A DNA stretch of 64,000 nt from an uncultured Candidatus Actinomarina sp. (GTDB lineage Bacteria > Actinomycetota > Acidimicrobiia > Actinomarinales > Actinomarinaceae), in assembly GCA_902615855.1 (NCBI GenBank), contig CACMQN010000002.1, forward strand, positions 84,054 to 148,053. The letters are read 5' to 3'. Each line of letters opens with the position of its first letter. The stretch's first letter is position 1. A program made the position numbers and the translations under genes. Below are positions 20,522 through 30,648 of this stretch, in pieces. Below the pieces are notes generated by a model. That model searched no databases. It saw only the letters and a program-made list of their open reading frames with translations, and had not been told where the DNA came from.

Positions 20522-21493
20522 TTGCTTGCAGTTAACGTTAATAACATAAAAAAAACTTTTGTTACAAAGCAAGAAACAGTTGAGGCTGTAAAAGATGTTA
20601 GTTTCCAAGTAGAGCAAGGTGAAATATTCGGATTACTTGGTCCAAATGGTGCAGGTAAATCTACAACAATTTTGATGCTTACAACATTATTAAGTGTTAC
20701 AAGTGGAAAAGCCTCTATATTGGGTCTAGATATTACAACAAAAGATAAAGAGGTTAGAGAAAAAATTGGGGTAGCTCTTCAAGATACAGGCATAGATAAT
20801 TTGTTAACAGGAAAAGAATTATTTTTTACAACATGCAGACTTTGGGGATATTCAAAAAAAGACTCTGAAAAGAGAACTTTAGAACTTCTGGAACTCGTTG
20901 GCTTAACAGAAGCCGCTGATAGACGAGTTAAAACTTATTCTGGGGGAATGAAAAGGAGACTTGATCTTGGTTTAAGCCTTGTTCATTCTCCAGAAATTCT
21001 TTTTTTAGATGAACCAACAACAGGATTAGACCCAGGTTCTAGGCGAGTTCTCTGGGAAGAAATAAAAAGACTTCGTGATAATGGAGTGACAATTATTCTT
21101 ACAACACAATATCTCGAAGAAGCTGATGAGTTAGCAGATCGTTTAGCAATTATAGATGAAGGTCTTGTTGTAGCTGAGGGAACTTCAGATGAATTAAAAG
21201 CAAGCATTGGTGGTGATGTGATTACCTTTTCTTTTGAAAATGATTTAGATTTAAAAAATGCAAAAAATGTTTTATATGATGCAATTGAAGATAAAGGCCA
21301 ATTAAGAATTACAGTCGAAGATGGTGCAGCAAAAATTCCAAGTTTTATAAATGACTTAAATAAAAATGGGATAATCGTTAGTTCAGTTTCAGCAAGCAAA
21401 CCAACTTTAGATGATGTTTTTCTTGAGGTGACAGGATATAGGCTTGAAGGATCAGCTGGAACTGATTCATCAAATGAATTGGAAGTAAAGTAA
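20522..21493 (+). CDS. ABC transporter ATP-binding protein (DrrA/daunorubicin-resistance type)
   Basis: GPNGAGKST, YSGGMKRRLDLGLSLVHSPEILFLDEPTTGLDP; TTG start. Confidence 0.93.
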   Translation: MLAVNVNNIKKTFVTKQETVEAVKDVSFQVEQGEIFGLLGPNGAGKSTTILMLTTLLSVTSGKASILGLDITTKDKEVREKIGVALQDTGIDNLLTGKELFFTTCRLWGYSKKDSEKRTLELLELVGLTEAADRRVKTYSGGMKRRLDLGLSLVHSPEILFLDEPTTGLDPGSRRVLWEEIKRLRDNGVTIILTTQYLEEADELADRLAIIDEGLVVAEGTSDELKASIGGDVITFSFENDLDLKNAKNVLYDAIEDKGQLRITVEDGAAKIPSFINDLNKNGIIVSSVSASKPTLDDVFLEVTGYRLEGSAGTDSSNELEVK

Positions 21494-22290
21494 TGGAATC
21501 AAATAGATCTTTTTTTGTACAACTACAAGTCTTAACAAAAAGAATGGTTTTACGAGTAGTAAGAAGACCTCTTGCAGAATTGCCTAATTTAATTATTTCA
21601 GCATTTTTCTTATTTGTATATGACGGTGCTCTTGGAGGAGTTTTTGGAGGATCTGCAAGTGGAACGCCCTTTGATTTTGCAAATGGAAATTTCATAAATT
21701 TTATTCTCCCAGTATCAATAGTCTCTGCTTCTTTAAGTGGTGCTGCCTCCGGTATATATTTAGTAGAAGATATTGAATCAGGTGTCTTTAAACGTTATCA
21801 AAGTATGCCAATCTCTAGATGGGCTATAATTTTGGCTCCTATGAATGTTGGAGCTTTAAGAGTTTTATTACAAGCAGGATTGATTTTATTAATAGGAAAA
21901 TTTATAGGAGCCAATCCCGAAGTTGGTAATGTGGGATTTTTCATTGTCCTATCACTCGCTTTTATTTGGGGGATGGGTTTTGCTGGTTATTCTGTTGCTG
22001 CTGGAGTAAAGTCAGGATCATCTCAGGGCGCACAGGCAGCTACTTTTTTATTTTTCCCTGCAATATTCTTAGCCCCTACTTTTGTACCTAGAGAACAATT
22101 GAAAGGATGGCTAGAAACTGCGGCAGCCTACAACCCTACAACTTACGTAATTGAAGGAATGAGATCTGTAATGGTTCAAGGTTGGGAACTTGATACATTA
22201 TTTAGAGGCTATCTATCTGCAACTTCATTTGCAGTGATAACCCTCACTCTTGCAGTTATATCAGCAAGAAAAGCAACAGAAAAAGCATAA
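21493..22290 (+). CDS. ABC transporter permease (ABC-2 type)
   Basis: Overlaps the ATPase gene; hydrophobic, FLFFPAIFLAPTFVPREQLKGWL motif typical of DrrB-like permeases. Confidence 0.9.
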   Translation: MESNRSFFVQLQVLTKRMVLRVVRRPLAELPNLIISAFFLFVYDGALGGVFGGSASGTPFDFANGNFINFILPVSIVSASLSGAASGIYLVEDIESGVFKRYQSMPISRWAIILAPMNVGALRVLLQAGLILLIGKFIGANPEVGNVGFFIVLSLAFIWGMGFAGYSVAAGVKSGSSQGAQAATFLFFPAIFLAPTFVPREQLKGWLETAAAYNPTTYVIEGMRSVMVQGWELDTLFRGYLSATSFAVITLTLAVISARKATEKA

Positions 22291-22345
22291 ATACTTTTTA
22301 TATAGAAAATAAAATTAACTACTCTATATAATTCTTAAGGAAATT

Positions 22346-23035
22346 ATGGAAATTACATTAGAAGCAACAAATAGAGAAAAAACAGGATCTGGAGAGTCAA
22401 GAAGATTACGCTCTACAGGATTCATTCCAGCTGTGATGTACGGTCTTGGAACAGAGCCACAGTCATTATTATTAAATTCAAGAGAATTTAATAACGCACT
22501 TAAAACTGAAGCAGGATCAAATGTTATCTTAAATGTCACCGTAGGAAAAGATTCATTCCCAGCTCTTGCAAGAGAAATTCAACGCCATGCCTTTAAAGAT
22601 GAGATCGTCCATGTTGATTTAGTAAGAATTGATTTATCTCAAACTGTTGAAGCAGACGTACAAGTTAACTTCATTGGAACTCCACTTGGAGTCAAAGAAG
22701 AAGGTGGTGTCGTTCAAACAGTCAATAATACGATTTCAATTACAGCACTTCCTACAAATATTCCATCATCATTGGATGTAGATATTTCACCATTAAATGT
22801 TGGAGACAATGTAACAGTAACAGATATTCAATTACCTGAGGGAGTAGCGTTGGCCTCAGAAGATGACGATTCAATCCTTGTAACAATAACAATTCCTCGA
22901 GCTGTTATTGAGGAAGAGGAAGTAATTGATGAGGAACTTGAAGGCGAAGAGGGTGAAGAAGATGCTGGAGAAGGCGATGAAGACTCTGAAGAAAGTTCAG
23001 ATGATGCAGAACCAGCAGAAGAAAGTGGAGAATAA
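22346..23035 (+). CDS. rplY: 50S ribosomal protein L25 (Ctc form) with long acidic C-terminal tail
   Basis: GSGESRRLRSTGFIPAVMYG; VHVDLVRID; tail EEEEVIDEELEGEEGEEDAGEGDEDSEESSDDAEPAEE. Confidence 0.95.
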   Translation: MEITLEATNREKTGSGESRRLRSTGFIPAVMYGLGTEPQSLLLNSREFNNALKTEAGSNVILNVTVGKDSFPALAREIQRHAFKDEIVHVDLVRIDLSQTVEADVQVNFIGTPLGVKEEGGVVQTVNNTISITALPTNIPSSLDVDISPLNVGDNVTVTDIQLPEGVALASEDDDSILVTITIPRAVIEEEEVIDEELEGEEGEEDAGEGDEDSEESSDDAEPAEESGE

Positions 23036-23621
23036 ATCTAACTTTGTTTTAGTTGGACTTTGGAATCCTCAACCAAAATACATCAATACTCGACATAATA
23101 TTGGTGCTGATATTCTCTTCTCTTATTGTCAAAAAAAGAATTTAGAATTTGAATTAGATAGTTTAGGAAATTTTCAGTCAACTAAATTTGAATTTGAAAA
23201 TAAATCAGTAAATCTATTAATCCCTATGACCTCAATGAACAAATCAGGGCAAGGTTTAAAAGCTTTTCTAATGAGTACCGGAATAAAAGATTATGAATTA
23301 GTTGTAGTACACGATGATATTGATTTAGCATTTGGTAGATTTCGTATTAAAAAGGGAAGTTCAGACGGTGGTCATAATGGTATTAAGTCGATCGATTTAT
23401 CTTTAGGTCATAACAATTATTGGAGGTTTAAAATTGGTCTTGGAAGACCACCCTCATCTTTAGATCCTGCAGAATTTGTTCTATCAAAGTTTAATAATGA
23501 TGAGGATGAAGAAGTTGAGTTTATAATTGAGGACAGCATGGAAATTATTGATACATTTTTAAAAAACTCAGAAAATGGAATAAAAAAAGCATCTGAGCGA
23601 AGAATAATTGATGTGATTTAA
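23025..23621 (+). CDS. pth: Peptidyl-tRNA hydrolase
   Basis: VGLWNPQPKYINTRHNIGAD, VVHDDIDLAFGRFRIKKGSSDGGHNGIKSI; in-frame GTG at 23025 fits homology better than the track start 22926. Confidence 0.92.
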   Translation: MENKSNFVLVGLWNPQPKYINTRHNIGADILFSYCQKKNLEFELDSLGNFQSTKFEFENKSVNLLIPMTSMNKSGQGLKAFLMSTGIKDYELVVVHDDIDLAFGRFRIKKGSSDGGHNGIKSIDLSLGHNNYWRFKIGLGRPPSSLDPAEFVLSKFNNDEDEEVEFIIEDSMEIIDTFLKNSENGIKKASERRIIDVI

Positions 23622-24169
23622 TGAAAAAATATATACCTGATTTACTAGCAATCTTTCGTATAGCTTCATCACCTCTAATTTTATTTCTTATTTTGGAAGA
23701 TGGATCAAGCGAAGGTCTGATGTTATTACCTGCAATAATTGCTTTTATTGCTGCTTGGACAGACTTTTTTGATGGTAGGTTAGCTAGAAAATGGAATGTA
23801 TCTTCAAAAGTTGGTGCATTTTTAGATACGATTGCAGATAAAATCTTCATAACATTTATTTTTGTTGGCTTTACATACATTGATAGAGTAAGTATTTGGG
23901 TGACAGTTCTTTTAATTGTTAGAGAGTTTGTGATTACTGGATTAAGAGGCCTTGCCGGAAATGATGGGATAATGATCCCACCAAGTAAATTTGGAAAAGC
24001 AAAAGCAAGTCTTCAATTTTGGGCTGTTGGTTTCGTAATGATGGACTTTCCTTTATCAATTTTAAGCTTGACCATTGCAGAATTATTTGTGATGCATGCT
24101 TTGATATTCTCATATATTTCTGGCTACCAATATATTGTTTCGTACTTTAAATCTAAGAATGAAATATAA
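23621..24169 (+). CDS. pgsA: CDP-diacylglycerol--glycerol-3-phosphate 3-phosphatidyltransferase
   Basis: CDP-alcohol phosphotransferase motif (DFFDGRLARKWNVSSKVGAFLDTIADK). Confidence 0.92.
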   Translation: MKKYIPDLLAIFRIASSPLILFLILEDGSSEGLMLLPAIIAFIAAWTDFFDGRLARKWNVSSKVGAFLDTIADKIFITFIFVGFTYIDRVSIWVTVLLIVREFVITGLRGLAGNDGIMIPPSKFGKAKASLQFWAVGFVMMDFPLSILSLTIAELFVMHALIFSYISGYQYIVSYFKSKNEI

Positions 24170-25154
24170 AAATATATTCCTTACTGGCTCTACAGGAATT
24201 TTAGGAAAGCCATTATTAAGGAAGCTTGTAAATGAAGGGCATACTGTTTACGCATTATCTAGAAATAAAATACATCATGATTTTCTAAACTCCAATAAGG
24301 CAAAAATCATAAATGGTGATTTAATTAGTGACGACATTTATGAACAACTTAAAGACAAGTCTATCGAAGCAATATTCCATGTTGCTGGTATTAATAAAAA
24401 ATGTCAGAAAGATTCTTCAAGTATGTTTAGGACAAACATTGAAGGTACAAAACAAATGTTGGAATTAGGTAATAGATTAAGTATTGAAAAGTTTGTATAC
24501 ACTTCCTCTGCAACAACCCTTGGTGAGCAAAAGGGAACTATTGGAAATGAGGATTCAATACACAGAGGAACATTTTTATCTGAATATGAAGAATCAAAAT
24601 ATTTGGCAGAACAAGTCGCCTTCGCCTTTAGTAAAGAGTTTGAATTCGTGTCTATCAATCCGTCTTCTGTTCAAGGACCAGGAAGAAATTCTGGAACTGC
24701 AAAAATTTTAATATCAACATTAAATAAAAAATTTCCTCCATTAATTAAAAGTACTATATCCGTTGTTGATATTGATGATTGTACAGAAGGACATTACCTA
24801 GGTTTAATGAAGGGAAAGAATAATGAAAGATATGTACTTAATAGTTTTAGATTAGATATTGAGACACTAATTCAAAATCTAAAGTTGATTACAAATTGGG
24901 ATGGTTCTCCAATATATATCTCAAAACAATTTCTTACTGGATTAGGTCCACTTTTTGATATTTTTGGAAAATTCACTTCCCTAGGGGGAGTTATATGTGG
25001 AGAAACAATTAGAGTTCTCACCCATGGACATTTATATGATGGTCAGAAAGCTAAAAGAGAACTTGGTTTGAGCTACACCTCAATTGAAGATTTTATTTCC
25101 AAAACTATTTCTTGGTTAAACACTGAAAAATTAACAAAATTAGATATCAATTAA
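24159..25154 (+). CDS. NAD-dependent epimerase/dehydratase (extended SDR)
   Basis: FLTGSTGILGKPLLRKL, YTSSATTLG, YEESKYLAEQ; internal ATG start preferred. Confidence 0.85.
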   Translation: MKYKNIFLTGSTGILGKPLLRKLVNEGHTVYALSRNKIHHDFLNSNKAKIINGDLISDDIYEQLKDKSIEAIFHVAGINKKCQKDSSSMFRTNIEGTKQMLELGNRLSIEKFVYTSSATTLGEQKGTIGNEDSIHRGTFLSEYEESKYLAEQVAFAFSKEFEFVSINPSSVQGPGRNSGTAKILISTLNKKFPPLIKSTISVVDIDDCTEGHYLGLMKGKNNERYVLNSFRLDIETLIQNLKLITNWDGSPIYISKQFLTGLGPLFDIFGKFTSLGGVICGETIRVLTHGHLYDGQKAKRELGLSYTSIEDFISKTISWLNTEKLTKLDIN

Positions 25155-25155
25155 T

Positions 25156-25896
25156 ATGAACGATTTCAATAATCTGCTTGATATAGTTTCACAATTAAGA
25201 AAAGAATGTCCATGGGACAAAGAGCAAACACATGAAAGCTTGGCAAAGCATCTGATTGAGGAATCATACGAATTGTTAGATACCTTAACTAATTTAAATG
25301 ATTCAACTGAATCACTTAATAACTTTAAAGATGAGTTAGGAGATCTTTTACTCCAAATACTTTTACATTCAGAAATTGCCTCTGAAAATAATTATTTTTC
25401 GATAATTGAAGTGATAAATTCTTTACAAAAAAAATTAATACAACGTCACCCCCATGTTTTTGACAAAAAAAACTTGAATTCATCTGATGAAGTTGAAAAA
25501 CAATGGGAGGAAATTAAAAAAGAAGGTAATGATTCTATATTTGATGATATCAATACGAAACTTCCTCCATTAAATACAGCATTTAAAGTACAACGAAAAG
25601 CAAAGACCCTTAATTTAAGCTACAAAAATTATGATGAGGCTTTGGATGATTTGATTTCCGAAATAAATGAACTTAAAGAAGCAACAACCTTAGAAGATAG
25701 AAAGTCAGAACTTGGCGATGTATATTTTTCACTAATTAATGTTTCTAGATATTTAGAGGCTGATCCTGAAATTGAGTTAAAAAAATCTATTCAAACTTTT
25801 ATAAACAGGGCAAAATATGTTGAAAAACATATGCATAAAGAAACAGATATTAGTGCTCTTTGGCAAGAAGCTAAGAAAAATCAAATAGATTCGTAA
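25156..25896 (+). CDS. mazG: Nucleoside triphosphate pyrophosphohydrolase
   Basis: CPWDKEQTHESLAKHLIEESYELLD, DELGDLLLQILLHSEIA. Confidence 0.95.
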   Translation: MNDFNNLLDIVSQLRKECPWDKEQTHESLAKHLIEESYELLDTLTNLNDSTESLNNFKDELGDLLLQILLHSEIASENNYFSIIEVINSLQKKLIQRHPHVFDKKNLNSSDEVEKQWEEIKKEGNDSIFDDINTKLPPLNTAFKVQRKAKTLNLSYKNYDEALDDLISEINELKEATTLEDRKSELGDVYFSLINVSRYLEADPEIELKKSIQTFINRAKYVEKHMHKETDISALWQEAKKNQIDS

Positions 25897-25933
25897 AGAT
25901 TATTTTTTCTGTTAGATTTTAAATAACAGGGTT

Positions 25934-27208
25934 ATGAATAAAAAAATTAAAGACATCAATGCTCGCTTTATATTAGATTCAAGAGCAAACCCAACTATTG
26001 AAGTTGAAGTAACGACAGGTGACAATACTAAAGGCCGTGCTGCAGTTCCATCTGGAGCTTCAACTGGAGCGCTTGAGGCTCATGAGTTGAGAGATAGCGA
26101 TTCATCTTTTAATGGTATGGGAGTAAATAAAGCTATTGAAAATGTTAAATCAACAATTTCAGATTCTTTAATAGGTATGGATGTAACTGATCAAAGAAGT
26201 ATTGATAGTAAATTAATCGAATTAGATGGAACTGATAACAAAAATAATCTTGGTGCAAATTCAATCCTAGCTGTGTCTATGGCATCAATGAGAGCAAGTG
26301 CTAATCAACAAAACAAACAACTTTTTGAACTATTTCCAAATATTTATGGTCAACCATCTTTACCTATTCCTTTTATGAATATTCTTAATGGAGGTGCACA
26401 CGCTGACAACTCTGTTGATATTCAAGAGTTTATGATTGTTCCATTTGGCTTTGAAACTTTTGATACCGCCTTGAGAGCAGGTGTCGAGATATATCATGTA
26501 CTTAAAAAAAGACTTAAATCAAACAAGCTTTCAACCAATGTTGGTGATGAGGGAGGGTTTGCTCCAAACTTTAATTCTTCAACAGAGATCCTAGACGAAA
26601 TTATGCAATCCATTTCTGAAGCTGGATACGACCCAGGTGTAAATGTCTCGTTAGCTCTAGATGTAGCTGCTTCGGAATTTTTTAAAGATGGCTTTTATGA
26701 GATTGAGGGTAATAAACTCAATAGGCAAGAAATGGCAGATTATTTGATTAATTTAACAACAAATTATCCGATTATATCAATTGAAGATGGACTGGCAGAG
26801 GATGATTGGAATGGATGGAAATATCTAACAGAAAAAGTAGGAGACACAACCCAGCTTGTTGGTGACGACTTATTTGTAACTCAAGAAAAAATATTACAGA
26901 AAGGAGTCGAAGAAAATTGTGCAAATTCAATTTTAGTTAAGGTAAATCAAGTTGGTAGCGTAAGTGAAACTATAAAAACGATGACACTCGCCAAAGAAAG
27001 CCACTATACCTCACTCGTATCCCATAGATCAGGTGAGACAGAAGATACATTTATAAGTCATTTATGTGTGGGTACCTCAAGTGGACAAATAAAAACAGGA
27101 GCACCTGCAAGATCAGAAAGAACAGCAAAGTACAATGAGCTACTCCGGATTGGAGAAAAAATAGGTTTTGAACAATTTAATATTCAAAGCTTTGGGCGTA
27201 CTCAATGA
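25934..27208 (+). CDS. eno: Enolase
   Basis: ARFILDSRANPTIEVEV, AAVPSGASTG, SHRSGETEDTFI. Confidence 0.98.
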   Translation: MNKKIKDINARFILDSRANPTIEVEVTTGDNTKGRAAVPSGASTGALEAHELRDSDSSFNGMGVNKAIENVKSTISDSLIGMDVTDQRSIDSKLIELDGTDNKNNLGANSILAVSMASMRASANQQNKQLFELFPNIYGQPSLPIPFMNILNGGAHADNSVDIQEFMIVPFGFETFDTALRAGVEIYHVLKKRLKSNKLSTNVGDEGGFAPNFNSSTEILDEIMQSISEAGYDPGVNVSLALDVAASEFFKDGFYEIEGNKLNRQEMADYLINLTTNYPIISIEDGLAEDDWNGWKYLTEKVGDTTQLVGDDLFVTQEKILQKGVEENCANSILVKVNQVGSVSETIKTMTLAKESHYTSLVSHRSGETEDTFISHLCVGTSSGQIKTGAPARSERTAKYNELLRIGEKIGFEQFNIQSFGRTQ

Positions 27209-27582
27209 TCAGGCAAAATTTATTTTCAAAAATAATGTTTTTAATCACTTCGTTTATTTTTGTATTCTTTATTTTTGATACATGGGAGTTAAGTTTAAGA
27301 GATTATCAATCACTACAATCACAGCTTGAAGCAAGACAAGAACACGCAAATGATTTAAGAAATGAAATTACTTTTATTCAACAAAAAATCGATGATCTTG
27401 AAGATCCAGAGAAGTTAGATGTTATATTGCGACAACATGGATACGGCCTTCCAGGAGAGGATATATATATATTTAAAGTGCCAGAACCTGTGACACCTTT
27501 GGAAGAAACTCTTCAAAAAGAAAGATCTAAGGGCCTTTTAGAATATGTGGTGGAGTTTATTGTCGGAACAAATAGTGACTAG
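27205..27582 (+). CDS. Septum formation initiator (FtsB/DivIC)
   Basis: Short protein with one N-terminal TM plus coiled coil, in the eno-divIC-DUF501-ppx context. Confidence 0.85.
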   Translation: MIRQNLFSKIMFLITSFIFVFFIFDTWELSLRDYQSLQSQLEARQEHANDLRNEITFIQQKIDDLEDPEKLDVILRQHGYGLPGEDIYIFKVPEPVTPLEETLQKERSKGLLEYVVEFIVGTNSD

Positions 27583-28090
27583 TGAAAAACAAATTGTTGA
27601 AATACAACTAAATAGAAATTTAAGAAGTGAAATTAAAGTAGCTGTCAAGTGTCATTTTGATCTTCCCATCGTAGTTGATGTCCCAAAAAACCTTGATGAT
27701 GGAACGCCATTTCCAACTATGTTTTGGCTCACATGCCCAATGTATATAAAAAAAGTTAGTACTTTAGAGTCTCACGGAATGGTCAAAGAGTTGGACAACC
27801 AACTTAATAGCAATAAGAAGCTCAGAAAATTGTGGTCAAAGAGACAAAAAAGTTATGAAAATGAAAGAAATAGAAAGTATCAAAGTGTAAAAAACACAGT
27901 ATCTCCAATTGGAGGTGTTGGAGGTACTGTAAATTCTATAAAATGTTTACATTCTCATTTAGCAGACGAATTAGTAACCGGAAAAAATATTGTAGGACAA
28001 ATAGTTTTAGAGAATGTTGGAGGTTGCAATTGTAAAGAACCTTGTGTGTTTGAGGGAAGTAAGAATGATAACTGGCGATCTGAATGGTAG
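27575..28090 (+). CDS. DUF501 family protein
   Basis: PFPTMFWLTCPMYIKKVSTLESHG, CLHSHLADELVTGKNIVG; GTG start at 27575 plausible (track start 27545). Confidence 0.85.
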   Translation: MTSEKQIVEIQLNRNLRSEIKVAVKCHFDLPIVVDVPKNLDDGTPFPTMFWLTCPMYIKKVSTLESHGMVKELDNQLNSNKKLRKLWSKRQKSYENERNRKYQSVKNTVSPIGGVGGTVNSIKCLHSHLADELVTGKNIVGQIVLENVGGCNCKEPCVFEGSKNDNWRSEW

Positions 28091-28980
28091 AAATTGGTGC
28101 AATTGACTGTGGTTCAAATTCAACAAGATTGCTCATATCTACAGTTGAAAATGGAAAGTTAGACAATCTACATAAAGAGCATCATGTTACGAGATTGAGT
28201 GACAACATTGATAGAACAGGTACGATTTCAAACGATTCAAAAAAAAGATTTTTTAAAGTACTTAGAAAATATATAAGAAAAATTGAAGAATATAAAGTAC
28301 AACAAGTTTTTTGTATCGGAACTGCAGTATTTAGAAATTCTAAGAATTCGGATGATGTTATAGATGAGGTAAAAAAAAGGTTTAATTTAGAAATTAAGAT
28401 GATTTCTGGAGAAGAGGAAGGGTTACTCACAACTTTAGGAGTACAGTCATCTTTTGAAAATTTAGAAAATTATTTGATAGTAGATATTGGAGGCCAAAGT
28501 ACAGAACTTATTACAGATATTGATCATAAGTTAGATATTCAATCTGAGAATATTGGAGTCGTATCGATGAGTGAAAATTACTTTAATGAAAATCCTATCA
28601 ATATTGACAAAGAGGAAACTGCAACAAATTTTTTAAATGATATTTTTCATTATAAAGATTATGGACATAGACAGTTAATTGGTGTCTCTGGAACTTTTAC
28701 ATCTCTTGGTTCTATATATTTAAATCAAAAAATTTATGATGAAAATGAGATTGATAAAATAATAATTTCTTATGACTCTGTTGAGAATATATATGAAAAA
28801 TTAAAAACATTGTCAGTACCACAAATAATAAGTACATATCCAAGTCTTGATCCAAAAAGAGCAGTGACTATAACTTCTGGATTATTTCTAGTAAAAAACT
28901 TGTTAAAAAAATATAAAATTACCCAACTAAAAGTTTCAAAAAGTGATATTTTAGAAGGGCTTATTCTAAAATATTTTTAG
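28084..28980 (+). CDS. ppx: Ppx/GppA exopolyphosphatase family protein
   Basis: GAIDCGSNSTRLLI, FCIGTAVFRNSKN, ISGEEEGLLTTLG, LIVDIGGQSTEL. Confidence 0.93.
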   Translation: MVEIGAIDCGSNSTRLLISTVENGKLDNLHKEHHVTRLSDNIDRTGTISNDSKKRFFKVLRKYIRKIEEYKVQQVFCIGTAVFRNSKNSDDVIDEVKKRFNLEIKMISGEEEGLLTTLGVQSSFENLENYLIVDIGGQSTELITDIDHKLDIQSENIGVVSMSENYFNENPINIDKEETATNFLNDIFHYKDYGHRQLIGVSGTFTSLGSIYLNQKIYDENEIDKIIISYDSVENIYEKLKTLSVPQIISTYPSLDPKRAVTITSGLFLVKNLLKKYKITQLKVSKSDILEGLILKYF

Positions 28981-28987
28981 TTTGGCT

Positions 28988-29071
28988 GCCCGGGTGGCGG
29001 AATTGGTAGACGCGACGGACTTAAAATCCGTTATTCGAAAGGATGTGGGGGTTCGAGTCCCCCCTCGGGCA
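28988..29071 (+). tRNA. tRNA-Leu (anticodon TAA)
   Basis: Class II tRNA: GCCCGGG acceptor, anticodon arm ACGGA-CTTAAAA-TCCGT, variable arm, T-arm GGGGG-TTCGAGT-CCCCC. Confidence 0.96.
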
Positions 29072-29223
29072 CTTTTTATACATAATATGAATAAAAAAAT
29101 CAACTTAAATTAAAAAAGTTTCGACTTAATAATAGAATTTTTGGATAAATTAAATATTCTAAATATTGGCTAAAAGTTATCCTAATTTTTAGCATACGTA
29201 CGTATAAATAAGGGAGATAAATA

Positions 29224-30543
29224 ATGAGAAAGTCTATTTTTGGACTGTCTCTTCTTGCCTTAGCTTTAATCGCTGCAGCTTGTGGTGGAGGAAGCTTAGA
29301 GGGAGAAGAGGTTCTTGTATTTGGTGCCCCAGCAACTGACGGACCTGACGGAAAAGCTATTCAGGAAGTCTTCGATGATTTCACCGAAGAAACTGGAATT
29401 ATAGCTACTTACGTTGGATCAGAGAACTTCGAATCAGAAGTTCAAGTTCAACTTGAATCAGGAGATGTTCCTGACATTATCTACTGGCCTCAGCCAGGTG
29501 GTGTAGTTGATGCAGCTGAAAGAGGATTACTTACTCCTCTTACAGATTTAGGCATTGACTTAGATGAATATGAAGCACGTTACTCACCATATCTTGTGAG
29601 TCTAGGTACAGTTGACGGAGTTGCTTATGGAGGCGCTAACGCAGTTAACCTTAAGAGTATTGTTTGGTATCAACCAGCAGAATTTGAAAAAAGAGGATAT
29701 GAAATTCCAGAGACATGGGATGAAATGATAGCTCTTGCAGATCAAATTGTTGCTGAAGGTATGAATCCATTCTGTTTTGGAATGTATTCAAACGGTGCTA
29801 CAGGTTGGCTCGCAACTGACTGGATGGAAGATGTAATGCTTCGAACTGGTGGTGGAACTACAACATATGATCAATGGGTAAATCATGAAATACCATTTAA
29901 TGATCCAGCTGTTAAGCTCGCCGCTGAGTACTTGAGTCAGATTATGCATACACCTGACTACGTTGTTGGTGGAGTAGATGCAATTGTTTCTACAGCCTTC
30001 GGAAGCGCACAGGACCCAATGTTTGAAAAAGATGCAAATGGCAACCCAGGTTGCTTTATGCATAGACAAGCTTCATTCATTGTTGGTTACTGGCCTGAAG
30101 CCGCACAACCAGGAGCAGGAACAGAAACTACTGTATTCCCGTTCCCAGTAATAGATCCAAGCCTTCCAAAAGCTGCGCTTGGTGGTGGTGACATGTTCGC
30201 CGCTACAAATGATAGAGAAGCAACCGCTGCTCTCTTTCAATATCTATTACTTGATGATGAAGCATGGACACCTGTTGCAACAAACAGGAATGGACATGGA
30301 TCAACACGTATCACCGCAAACGTAAATTTCGATACTTCATTGTATGAACTAGAAATTACACGTGTTTTAGGTGCTACAATTAACGCTGCCTTAAGTGAAA
30401 ATGCATTCAGATTTGATGCATCAGACTTAATGCCAGTTGAAGTTGGTCAAGGTACTTTCTGGTCAGAAATGACAGAATTAGCAACTAATGGTCCAGGTTA
30501 TATTGATACTGCATTAAGCAATATCGAAAATTCTTGGCCGTAA
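29224..30543 (+). CDS. Sugar ABC transporter substrate-binding lipoprotein (alpha-glucoside/AglE-like)
   Basis: Lipoprotein signal MRKSIFGLSLLALALIAAACGGG; followed by two permeases. Confidence 0.88.
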   Translation: MRKSIFGLSLLALALIAAACGGGSLEGEEVLVFGAPATDGPDGKAIQEVFDDFTEETGIIATYVGSENFESEVQVQLESGDVPDIIYWPQPGGVVDAAERGLLTPLTDLGIDLDEYEARYSPYLVSLGTVDGVAYGGANAVNLKSIVWYQPAEFEKRGYEIPETWDEMIALADQIVAEGMNPFCFGMYSNGATGWLATDWMEDVMLRTGGGTTTYDQWVNHEIPFNDPAVKLAAEYLSQIMHTPDYVVGGVDAIVSTAFGSAQDPMFEKDANGNPGCFMHRQASFIVGYWPEAAQPGAGTETTVFPFPVIDPSLPKAALGGGDMFAATNDREATAALFQYLLLDDEAWTPVATNRNGHGSTRITANVNFDTSLYELEITRVLGATINAALSENAFRFDASDLMPVEVGQGTFWSEMTELATNGPGYIDTALSNIENSWP

Positions 30544-30563
30544 ACCAAATTAAAAATTAAGAT

Positions 30564-30588
30564 TATAGCCACCTTAAAGGTGGCTATA
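30564..30588. promoter_or_regulatory. Intercistronic hairpin TATAGCCACCTT-A-AAGGTGGCTATA
   Basis: Perfect 12-bp inverted repeat 21 nt after the SBP stop codon, no T-tract. Confidence 0.8.
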
Positions 30589-30648
30589 CTCTTTGAAGCG
30601 AAAAAATAATCCGTTTAAAATGGTAAGAAATACTTTGAGGGGTTAAAT

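Noticed and set aside
20983-21399. Antisense ORF inside the DrrA-like ATPase gene
   Set aside because: Complement of Walker B/D-loop region; no independent evidence.
22910-23035. GA-rich low-complexity tract
   Set aside because: Explained as codons for the acidic C-terminal tail of ribosomal protein L25.
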